DNA of 36,468 nt. It comes from an uncultured Bacteroidota bacterium (GTDB taxonomy: Bacteria; Bacteroidota; Bacteroidia; Bacteroidales; P3). The stretch covers positions 1-36,468 of the forward strand of contig CADBOG010000047.1 of assembly GCA_902796265.1 (NCBI GenBank), given 5' to 3'. A program made the translations under genes and the position numbers. Each line of letters begins with the position of its first letter. Positions within the stretch are counted from its first letter, which is position 1. The notes under the pieces are model-generated. The model searched no databases, was not told where the DNA came from, and worked only from the letters and a program-made list of their open reading frames with translations. Shown here one piece after another: positions 16,181 to 23,093 of this stretch.

Positions 16181-17092
16181 CTAAGCGTTAGTAGTTTGTT
16201 CGGCATTAGGAGCTGCAGGTTGTGTGGCGGGAGCTGCTGTGGGAGCTGCTGCAGGTTGAGCAGGTGCTGCAGGCTTGGGAGGGAAGTTCACAGCATGGAT
16301 TGCACCTGTGGGGCATTCAGCAACGCATTTGCGGCAGAGCTTGCATACGTTGAAGTCAATATAAGCGACATTGTTTTCGACGGTGATGGCTCCGAAGGGA
16401 CAAGTCTTTGCGCATTTGCCGCAGCCGATGCAGGCAGCAGAGCAAGATTTCTTGGCCTCGCCACCTTTCTCTTTGTTGCGGCAGGCGACGTAGACGCGGC
16501 GGTTGTTCTTGCCTTTGTTGCGGAGTTCTATTATGCCGCGAGGGCATGCTTTGACACATGCGCCGCAGGCAACGCACTTGTCTTCGTTGACCACTGGGAG
16601 ACCCGTTTCGGGGTCGATGGAGAGGGCGTCGAACTGACAGGCCTTAGCGCAATTGCCCAAACCAAGGCAACCGAAAGCACATCCGCTCTCGCCAGTGTAG
16701 AGACTATTGGCGAAGGTGCAATCCTGCATGCCGTCGTAGTGGGTCTTGGCTTTGGCGTTGGAACAAGTGCCGTTGCAACGGACTACAGCTACTTGAGGCT
16801 CTTTCTCTTCTGGTGTGCAGCCGAGGAGTGCAGCAACCTTTTTTGCCACTTCTGCTCCACCAGCAGGACAGCTAAGGCCGTCCATGTTGCCTTGCTTGAC
16901 GAAAGCTTCCGCCATGGCACGGCAGCCAGCCTTTCCGCAGCCGCCACAATTGGCGCCAGGGAGAACCTCGGCAACCTCGTCGATGAGGGGGTCTTCGATA
17001 ACTTTAAACTTCTGTGCTACAAAGTACAGCACCACCGCAAAGATGGCTCCTGTGATGCTCAGGACTAATACTGCTGACCAGATCTCTGTCAT
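16181..17092 (-). CDS. rnfB: Rnf electron transport complex subunit B (polyferredoxin)
   Basis: This is a 303-residue protein, the entry point for electrons from reduced ferredoxin. An N-terminal membrane anchor (about 6-27) is followed by the RnfB [4Fe-4S] domain (GANCGGCGKAGC, near 47-58, with Cys75 as a likely fourth ligand). Four ferredoxin-type motifs follow: CLGLGNCAKAC, CVACGACVKACP, CIGCGKCAKTCP and CKLCRKCVAECP. The last 30 residues are an Ala/Pro-rich tail. It is the first gene of the rnfBCDGE operon, with a -7 box at 17140-17147. Confidence 0.95.
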   Translation of the reverse strand: MTEIWSAVLVLSITGAIFAVVLYFVAQKFKVIEDPLIDEVAEVLPGANCGGCGKAGCRAMAEAFVKQGNMDGLSCPAGGAEVAKKVAALLGCTPEEKEPQVAVVRCNGTCSNAKAKTHYDGMQDCTFANSLYTGESGCAFGCLGLGNCAKACQFDALSIDPETGLPVVNEDKCVACGACVKACPRGIIELRNKGKNNRRVYVACRNKEKGGEAKKSCSAACIGCGKCAKTCPFGAITVENNVAYIDFNVCKLCRKCVAECPTGAIHAVNFPPKPAAPAQPAAAPTAAPATQPAAPNAEQTTNA

Positions 17093-17139
17093 AATTGCAA
17101 TTATTTAGTTTTTTTGGATTATTTCTATAATTTAAAATG

Positions 17140-17147
17140 CAAATTTA
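17140..17147 (-). promoter_or_regulatory. -7 box of the rnf operon
   Basis: On the minus strand this reads TAAATTTG, matching TAnnTTTG, followed by CATTTTAAATTATAG. It lies 48 bases before the rnfB start. No clear -33 box is seen. Confidence 0.55.
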
Positions 17148-17316
17148 CACCTTTTTTTTGGTTTGGATATAAAAAAAATATTCTGCAATTAACAGTTAAA
17201 ATGTATTAATCATGGAATCAGTCATATATCATGCGTTTAATTGTTAATTTTTTTGCCTAATTGATGTGTTTTTGAGTGTGAAAAAAGGCACTTTTTGGTG
17301 TGGTTTTAACGATTTT

Positions 17317-17348
17317 TTTGTGCGATTCGAAAAAAGTTAGTACTTTTG
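17317..17348 (+). promoter_or_regulatory. Promoter of the universal stress protein gene
   Basis: This is the best promoter in the window. TTTG at 17317-17320 serves as the -33 box and TACTTTTG at 17341-17348 as the -7 box, 20 bases apart. Transcription should start near 17355, giving a leader of about 24 nt. Confidence 0.8.
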
Positions 17349-17378
17349 TATTCTCAAACGAACAAAAAAATATGCACT

Positions 17379-18194
17379 ATGAATAACATAATTGTTGGAT
17401 TTGACTTCTCTACGGGTTCTGCAAATGCCGTAGATTTAACCATAGATTTGGCCAATCGATGGCACTCGGACATCCGTCTTGTATATGTCAAGTCGGAAGG
17501 TGAGGATGAAACCCCTATACGCGCTGAGATTGAGCGTCGTAACGAAGGTGTTGCCCATCTGCTCAAAGATATCAAATTGGAGTACGTGATAAGAGAAGGC
17601 AAGGTCTCGGAGCAGCTTGCAGCGCAGGCAATAGAGGATCAGGCCCTTATGATTGTTGTGGGTACTCACGGTATGTCAGGTTTCGAGACCAACTGGATTG
17701 GCAAGAATACCTATAGAACCATTACCGATTCTCCCGTTCCCGTCCTTTCGGCCCGCGAGGATTTTAACTTCCATAAGAATCTGGAACGCATTGTGATACC
17801 TCTGGATTCGACTACCGAAACCCGCCAGAAGGTTCCATTTGCAACCAGAATGGCAAAGACGTTCGGTTCCACTGTCCATCTGCTCGGCTTGTATACTTCT
17901 GATTCGAAGGATATTACCACGCTTGTTGATGGCTATGTCGATCAGGTCGAGAAGTACCTCGACAAATATGGCGTTAAACATGTGACAGAGTTTGTCGATG
18001 CCAAGAAGAATCTCACTGTTTCGACTTTGGAATATGCCGATAAGATTGATGCTGATTTGATTGTCATCATGACTGAGCAGGAGAAGGCGTTGACGGCATG
18101 GCTGATAGGTAATTACGCTCAGCAGATGCTCCATCTCTCGAAGCATCCCATCCTCTCCATACGTCCTGAACAGATAGGTTCACAGTCGCGTTAA
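17379..18194 (+). CDS. Tandem universal stress protein (UspA family)
   Basis: This is a 271-residue protein made of two Usp domains (about 1-140 and 145-271). A TTG-initiated frame from 17346 exists, but TTG lies inside the -7 box, so ATG at 17379 (MNNIIVGFDFSTGS) is the start. In domain 1 the ATP-loop reads GTHGMSGFETNWIGKN: the G-2x-G-9x-G pattern is kept but the usual Ser/Thr after the last Gly is Lys. In domain 2 the loop is degenerate (MTEQEKALTAWLIGNYAQ). Two-domain Usp proteins are soluble stress or starvation proteins. The SPOR-domain gene follows 10 bases later. It is divergent from rnf. Confidence 0.93.
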   Translation: MNNIIVGFDFSTGSANAVDLTIDLANRWHSDIRLVYVKSEGEDETPIRAEIERRNEGVAHLLKDIKLEYVIREGKVSEQLAAQAIEDQALMIVVGTHGMSGFETNWIGKNTYRTITDSPVPVLSAREDFNFHKNLERIVIPLDSTTETRQKVPFATRMAKTFGSTVHLLGLYTSDSKDITTLVDGYVDQVEKYLDKYGVKHVTEFVDAKKNLTVSTLEYADKIDADLIVIMTEQEKALTAWLIGNYAQQMLHLSKHPILSIRPEQIGSQSR

Positions 18195-18204
18195 AATAAA
18201 GGCG

Positions 18205-18654
18205 ATGAGAAAGATATTGATGATAGCGTTGTGTTTGACGCTATGTGTTTCGTATGTGTCAGCTCAAAGTCGCAAGGGGTCCATAGAGATTACCGGTGAC
18301 ACAAAGGTTGGTGAACTTGTGAAGAAGCACATAGAGTTCAACGAGCGATTGAGAACGGTACCAGGATATCGTGTGCAGATAGCTGCATTGTCAGGCCCTA
18401 ATTCCAGGAATCAGGCCTTCGAGTTGAAAGCACGTTTCAAGGAGATGTATCCAGAGGTTGAGGTCTATATTGTGTTTAGCGAGCCCAATTTCCGAATCAA
18501 GGTAGGCGATTTTACATCGAAGCTCGATGCATACGTCTTTATGCAGAAGATAAAAGATACCTATCCCGGCACCATTGTCAGGGAGAACGTCTATCCAGTA
18601 CATCTTGACTGGTCGGATATGGTTCCCGAGACTGACGATGACGCAGATATGTAA
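18205..18654 (+). CDS. SPOR-domain periplasmic protein
   Basis: This is a 149-residue protein with a Sec signal peptide (1-20, cut near VSAQS). The body is one SPOR-like domain at about 52-130 (YRVQIAALSGPNSRNQAFELKARF, RIKVGDFTSKLDAYVFMQKI). SPOR domains bind denuded glycan strands of peptidoglycan, often at the septum. This minimal version has no other domain. It is probably co-transcribed with the Usp gene and ends at a strong terminator. Confidence 0.87.
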   Translation: MRKILMIALCLTLCVSYVSAQSRKGSIEITGDTKVGELVKKHIEFNERLRTVPGYRVQIAALSGPNSRNQAFELKARFKEMYPEVEVYIVFSEPNFRIKVGDFTSKLDAYVFMQKIKDTYPGTIVRENVYPVHLDWSDMVPETDDDADM

Positions 18655-18680
18655 AACCGATAAACCACAAAGAGGTTATC

Positions 18681-18732
18681 CAACATAAAAAAGCCGCTTT
18701 TTTGCTCTCAAAAAAGCGGCTTTTTTATGTTG
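18681..18732. terminator. Strong bidirectional terminator
   Basis: A perfect 24-bp stem (18681-18704 with 18709-18732) has a 4-nt loop CTCT. A core AAGCCGC/GCGGCTT is bordered by A- and T-tracts. It separates the convergent SPOR and rpoD genes and works in both directions. Confidence 0.93.
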
Positions 18733-18784
18733 CCTCTATGTGATGAGGCTCGTGGTTTTACGCAATTGTGATGCTTGTCGAAGT

Positions 18785-19645
18785 TTATAGATAAGCAATC
18801 AGGTGTTTGCTTTTTGAACTGTTCTTGAGTCGTTTGAGGCCTTTCTCTTTGATTTGGCGTACACGTTCACGGGTAAGACCGAACTTCATGGCTATCTCGT
18901 CGAGGCTAAGGGCGTGGGGTATGCCGATGCCGAAATACATGCGGATGACGTCGCGTTCATATTCGGTAAGCGAGGAGAGAGCGCGTTCGATTTCGACAGA
19001 GAGAGACTCCTGCATCAGAGTTTCGTCAGTTGCAGGTGTGTCTTCGTTGGGAAGGACATCGACAAAGTTGACATCCTCATCAGCGACAAGAGGAGCGTCG
19101 ATTGATATATGACGGCTTGAGATGCCAAGGATGCTCTTGATTTTATCTTCTGGAATGTCAAGAAGCTCAGCAAGTTCCTCTTCCGATGGTGGACGCTCGA
19201 GTTTCTGCTCGAGTTTAGAGATTTCTTTCTTCAGCCTGTTGAGAGCACCGAGCTGGTTGGAAGGAAGTCGGACGATGCGAGAGTTTTCGGCTATGGCCTG
19301 GAGGATGGATTGGCGGATCCACCATACGGCGTAGGAGATGAATTTGAAGCCGCGGGTTTCGTCGAAGCGTTTTGCGGCCTTGATGAGGCCTACATTACCC
19401 TCGTTGATGAGGTCGGGGAGACTAAGTCCCTGGTTCTGATACTGCTTGGCGACGGAAACCACAAATCGCAGATTGGCTTTAGTCAGGCGGTCGAGAGCAG
19501 CCTGGTCGCCAGCCTTGATACGCTGGGCTAATTGGACCTCCTCTTCAGGGGTGAGGAGTTCTTCGCTGCAGATATCCTGCAGGTATTTGTCCAGCGACTT
19601 GATATCGCGATTAGTGATGGAATGGGTAATTTTTAGTTGTCTCAT
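18785..19645 (-). CDS. rpoD: Primary RNA polymerase sigma factor (RpoD/SigA)
   Basis: This is a 286-residue sigma-70 protein, the short form usual in Bacteroidota, which lacks region 1.1. Region 1.2 is at about 17-47. Region 2 (54-118) has the highly conserved [34 protein letters not shown] and [11 protein letters not shown]. Region 3 lies at about 125-205 and region 4 at 215-280 with the helix-turn-helix [19 protein letters not shown]. Housekeeping promoters in this phylum (TAnnTTTG) depend on this sigma. It is a single gene, divergent from ffh. Confidence 0.97.
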   Translation of the reverse strand: MRQLKITHSITNRDIKSLDKYLQDICSEELLTPEEEVQLAQRIKAGDQAALDRLTKANLRFVVSVAKQYQNQGLSLPDLINEGNVGLIKAAKRFDETRGFKFISYAVWWIRQSILQAIAENSRIVRLPSNQLGALNRLKKEISKLEQKLERPPSEEELAELLDIPEDKIKSILGISSRHISIDAPLVADEDVNFVDVLPNEDTPATDETLMQESLSVEIERALSSLTEYERDVIRMYFGIGIPHALSLDEIAMKFGLTRERVRQIKEKGLKRLKNSSKSKHLIAYL

Positions 19646-19784
19646 ATATCGTGAATCCGGGTATTAATAACGTTGTTAAGTACTTTCTTGCTCACAAAAC
19701 TTTATTATTCTGTTGACAATAACGTCGAAATTGAAAAAAAGTTTCATTATTATAAAAAAAAATCAACGACTCGCTTTTTTTTGT

Positions 19785-19792
19785 TATCTTTG
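19785..19792 (+). promoter_or_regulatory. -7 box of the ffh promoter
   Basis: It reads TATCTTTG followed by CA, a full match to TAnnTTTG. Transcription would start near 19799, leaving an untranslated leader of about 145 nt before ffh. Confidence 0.65.
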
Positions 19793-19798
19793 CAGTTC

Positions 19799-19944
19799 GT
19801 AAAAGTGTGCCAGAAGAGGTGCGAAAGGAATGGTTGTATCGTTGTAACATATTGTTGTGCAATTGATACCACTGTTGCTATTAATTGTGGTGAGAGAGTG
19901 TGTGAAGGTTAATTTTTTTGAAAATAAAAATAAAAAAATGATAT
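19799..19944 (+). other. Long 5' leader of ffh
   Basis: This is about 145 nt without a coding frame on the sense strand. GTATC (about 19836) and GATAC (about 19865) can pair, and GCCA/TGGT may close a second hairpin. The final 30 bases are a purine- and A-rich run before the ATG. I do not recognise a known riboswitch or the SRP RNA motif in it. Confidence 0.4.
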
Positions 19945-21276
19945 ATGTTTGAGAACATCAGCAGTAAAATAGAAAAAGCTTTGCACACCCTGCGAGGCAA
20001 AGGAACGATAACCGATATCAATATCGCTGAGACTGTTAAGGAGGTGAGAAAGGCTTTGCTTGATGCCGACGTCAGTTATCCTATAGCCAAAGAGTTCACC
20101 GACAAGGTGAAGCAGGAGGCTTTGGGACGTAATGTGATTCAGTCCATTGAGCCAGGCCAGTTGATGGTGAAGATTGTGCATGAGGAGCTGACGAAGCTTA
20201 TGGGCAGTGAGGCTGTCGATATCAACACAAAGGGCAGTCCTGCTATAGTCCTCATTGCAGGTCTTCAAGGTTCTGGTAAGACAACATTCAGTGCCAAGCT
20301 GGCCAACTATCTGAAAACCAAGAAAGGCAAAAACGTCATGCTTGTGGCAGGCGACGTCTATCGTCCCGCTGCTATCAACCAGTTGCAGGTACTTGGCGAA
20401 CAGGTCGGTGTGCCGGTGTTTGCCAGAATGGGCGACAATGACCCGGTGAGGATCGCCAAGGATGCAATCCAGGAAGCGAAGATGAAGGGAGTAAACGTGA
20501 TGATTGTCGATACTGCCGGACGTCTTGCTGTTGATGAGCAGATGATGGACGAGATTGCCAAGCTGAAAGAGACACTCCAACCGCAAGAGACACTTTTTGT
20601 GGTCGACTCAATGACAGGACAGGATGCCGTGAATACAGCAAAGGCCTTCAATGAGAGGATTGACTATGATGGTGTTGTGCTCACGAAGCTTGATGGCGAC
20701 ACACGAGGTGGTGTTGCTCTCACGATACGCTATGCTGTACAAAAGCCTATCAAGTTTGTCGGTATCGGTGAGAAAATGGACGCTCTTGATGTCTTCCATC
20801 CCGACCGTATGGCAAGCCGTATCTTGGGTATGGGTGATGTCGTTTCGTTGGTTGAACGTGCCCAAGAACAATACGACGAGGCAGAAGCCCGTAAGATTCA
20901 GAAACGATTAGTTTCAAATGAATATAACTTTGATGACTTCCTGTCGCAGATAGCCCAAGTGAAGAAGATGGGTAACATGAAGGATTTAATCGGTATGATT
21001 CCGGGTCTCGGAAAACTGACCAAGGATATCGAGATTGGAGATGATGCCTTTGTGCCGATTGAGTCGATAATTGGTTCCATGACACCTTATGAGAGACGCA
21101 ATCCTTCCTGCCTGAACGGAAGTCGCAAGCAGCGCATAGCAGCCGGAAGCGGACGGACAATACAAGAGGTGAACCGTCTGGTGAAACAGTTTGAAGACAC
21201 CCGAAAGATGATGAAGGCAGTGTCGACAAACAAGGGCAAAATGGGTAAGATGGGCTTCCCGAAAAGAAAAAGATAA
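19945..21276 (+). CDS. ffh: Signal recognition particle protein Ffh (SRP54)
   Basis: This is a 443-residue SRP GTPase that targets membrane and secreted proteins to the Sec translocon. The N domain is about 1-90. The G domain has the P-loop GLQGSGKT (106-113), DVYRPAA (137-143), DTAGR (189-193) and TKLDGDTRGG (about 246-255). The M domain (about 295-443) contains the RNA-binding helix-turn-helix IAAGSGRTIQEVNRLVKQF and ends in Met/Lys/Gly-rich sequence. The ATG at 19945 gives the normal N-terminus MFENISSKIEKA. It is the first gene of a plus-strand run. Confidence 0.97.
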   Translation: MFENISSKIEKALHTLRGKGTITDINIAETVKEVRKALLDADVSYPIAKEFTDKVKQEALGRNVIQSIEPGQLMVKIVHEELTKLMGSEAVDINTKGSPAIVLIAGLQGSGKTTFSAKLANYLKTKKGKNVMLVAGDVYRPAAINQLQVLGEQVGVPVFARMGDNDPVRIAKDAIQEAKMKGVNVMIVDTAGRLAVDEQMMDEIAKLKETLQPQETLFVVDSMTGQDAVNTAKAFNERIDYDGVVLTKLDGDTRGGVALTIRYAVQKPIKFVGIGEKMDALDVFHPDRMASRILGMGDVVSLVERAQEQYDEAEARKIQKRLVSNEYNFDDFLSQIAQVKKMGNMKDLIGMIPGLGKLTKDIEIGDDAFVPIESIIGSMTPYERRNPSCLNGSRKQRIAAGSGRTIQEVNRLVKQFEDTRKMMKAVSTNKGKMGKMGFPKRKR

Positions 21277-21303
21277 ATGACTTTTAAAAGATAAATGACT
21301 TTT
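21269..21303 (+). repeat. 17-bp direct repeat across the ffh stop codon
   Basis: AAAGATAAATGACTTTT occurs at 21269-21285 and again at 21287-21303. The first copy contains the ffh stop codon TAA. It looks like a recent small tandem duplication. Confidence 0.8.
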
Positions 21304-21347
21304 ATCAGCAACAAAAGATAATCTTTAAACTCTTAAACTCTAAATAT

Positions 21348-22232
21348 ATGTTTCAGCTTCTTGATGGAAAACAGACATCTATTGCAATCAAAGACCAAAT
21401 AGCCAATGAGGTGCGTCAGTATACCACAAAGGGAATCCGTCCACCACATCTGGCAGCAATCCTTGTAGGCGACGATGGTGCCAGCCAGACTTATGTTGCC
21501 AACAAAGAGAAATCATCCCATGAGGTAGGCTTCACCTCCTCAGTGTACCGCTATTCGGCAAATACCAGCGAAGAAGAGCTTTTGAAAGCCATTCATTTCT
21601 TGAACGAAGATGATGATATCGATGGCTTTATTGTCCAGCTGCCTTTGCCTAAACAGATAGACGAGCAGAAGGTCATCAATGCCATCTCACCCGAAAAGGA
21701 TGTTGACGGTTTCACACCAATCAATATCGGTCGCATGGTGTTAGGAGAGGATGCTTTCCTTCCTGCAACCCCGATGGGTGTATGCTCAATACTAGAGCAT
21801 TACAACATCGAGACCGAAGGCAAGCATTGCGTCGTATTGGGAAGAAGCAATATCGTCGGAACACCAGTTGCAAACCTGCTGTCACGCAACAGAAAAGGTG
21901 CCAACTGCACAGTAACGCTCTGCCATAGCCGTACCAAGAATCTTGCAGAACTGACACGCATGGCTGATATTCTGGTTGTAGCCATTGGCAAGCCCGAGTT
22001 TGTCACAGCCGATATGGTTAAGGATGGTGTGGTGTTGGTCGACGTAGGTATCCATCGTGTACCAGACGCCAGCAAGAAGTCAGGATACCGCATTATAGGT
22101 GACGTGAAGCATAGCGAGGTAGACGCACATTGCAGCTGGGTAACTCCGGTGCCTGGTGGAGTGGGCCCTCTGACCATTGTGTCGCTGTTGCAGAACACTA
22201 TGAAGGCTTACAAGAAACGCTTCGGCCTCTGA
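21348..22232 (+). CDS. folD: Bifunctional methylenetetrahydrofolate dehydrogenase / methenyltetrahydrofolate cyclohydrolase
   Basis: This is a 294-residue FolD that interconverts 5,10-methylene-, methenyl- and 10-formyl-THF using NADP. Catalytic residues are visible in SQTYVANKEK (Tyr49 and Lys53). Other signatures are VQLPLPKQI, PEKDVDGFTPINIGR and the nucleotide-binding VVLGRSNIVGTPVANLL; the C-terminus has the conserved TPVPGGVGPLT. 10-Formyl-THF feeds purine synthesis, which fits with purL further along the same strand. It follows ffh by about 70 bases. Confidence 0.97.
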   Translation: MFQLLDGKQTSIAIKDQIANEVRQYTTKGIRPPHLAAILVGDDGASQTYVANKEKSSHEVGFTSSVYRYSANTSEEELLKAIHFLNEDDDIDGFIVQLPLPKQIDEQKVINAISPEKDVDGFTPINIGRMVLGEDAFLPATPMGVCSILEHYNIETEGKHCVVLGRSNIVGTPVANLLSRNRKGANCTVTLCHSRTKNLAELTRMADILVVAIGKPEFVTADMVKDGVVLVDVGIHRVPDASKKSGYRIIGDVKHSEVDAHCSWVTPVPGGVGPLTIVSLLQNTMKAYKKRFGL

Positions 22233-22297
22233 TTAATCCGTCGGCCTTGACATCGGCAGATTAGACATTTTAAGCGAGATAATTAATATTCAATCAA

Positions 22298-23020
22298 TTG
22301 AAAACAATAATCGTAGTACCTTGTTACAATGAGTCGAAGCGACTGAGGCAGGAGGCGTTTGTAGACTATGTGGAGCGGCACGAGGATGTGGCGTTCCTCT
22401 TTGCGAACGACGGGAGCCGCGACAATACCCTTGAGGTGTTGCAGGAGTTAACTGCACGTCACGAAAGACTGCTGCTTCTTGATATACAGCCTAATGGTGG
22501 AAAAGCAGAGGCAGTACGCAAGGGTATGCTCTATGCTGCCGAGCAGTTTGAACCAGAGTATATCGCTTTTTGGGATGCCGACCTGGCAACACCGCTGGAT
22601 GAGATTGAACCGATGGTGGCTTGGGCAGGTAAGGGATATGACGCCGTCATGGGCTTAAGACTTATGCGATTGGGTGCCAAGGTGAAACGCAAACCATTGA
22701 GACACTATCTAGGACGTTGCTTCGCTACTGTGGCATCAATGATGCTTGGATTGCCGGTATACGATACCCAGTGTGGTGCCAAACTGTTTCGCAGAGATGT
22801 GGTTAAGAAGTTATTCCCGGAACAGTTCATCACTCGGTGGCTGTTCGATGTGGAGCTTTTGGCACGATACACGAAAGCTTACGGCAAGGAAAGGGCGACA
22901 GAAAAAATATATGAGTTTCCACTCTTCCAGTGGCAGGATATCGATGGCTCGCAGTTGAAGAGTAGAGACTTTTTCAAAGCACCTATGGAACTGATGAAGA
23001 TTTGGAGGCGTTATAAGTAG
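22298..23020 (+). CDS. GT2-family glycosyltransferase (polyprenyl-phosphate sugar synthase-like)
   Basis: This is a 240-residue GT-A fold enzyme. VVPCYNES (6-13), NDGSRDNT (37-44), NGGKAEAVRKGM and the metal-binding DAD (93-95, in FWDADLATPLDE) are the classical DPM/Alg5-like signatures. TQCGAKLFRRDVV and RWLFDVELLAR follow. There is no membrane helix, so it is a peripheral cytoplasmic enzyme that would attach a sugar to undecaprenyl phosphate. The start is TTG at 22298, because no ATG precedes the family N-terminus. The next gene is a GT-C membrane enzyme that would use such a donor. Confidence 0.9.
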   Translation: MKTIIVVPCYNESKRLRQEAFVDYVERHEDVAFLFANDGSRDNTLEVLQELTARHERLLLLDIQPNGGKAEAVRKGMLYAAEQFEPEYIAFWDADLATPLDEIEPMVAWAGKGYDAVMGLRLMRLGAKVKRKPLRHYLGRCFATVASMMLGLPVYDTQCGAKLFRRDVVKKLFPEQFITRWLFDVELLARYTKAYGKERATEKIYEFPLFQWQDIDGSQLKSRDFFKAPMELMKIWRRYK

Positions 23021-23093
23021 TATTATAGATAATGTTTGAAAGACCATCGATAAGGCGATTCTCTTTTAGACACGATAACCCATAATAATAGTT

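Noticed and set aside
16163..17068. 301-residue open frame on the plus strand opposite rnfB
   Set aside because: The Cys/Gly/Ala-rich translation is a by-product of rnfB codon usage.
17346..17378. TTG start of the universal stress protein at 17346
   Set aside because: That codon is part of the -7 box TACTTTTG; the ATG at 17379 begins the normal Usp N-terminus.
19799..19944. SRP (4.5S) RNA gene in the ffh leader
   Set aside because: A segment GGTGCGAAAGGAATGG faintly resembles the SRP apical loop, but the conserved GGAAGNNAGCAG core is absent.
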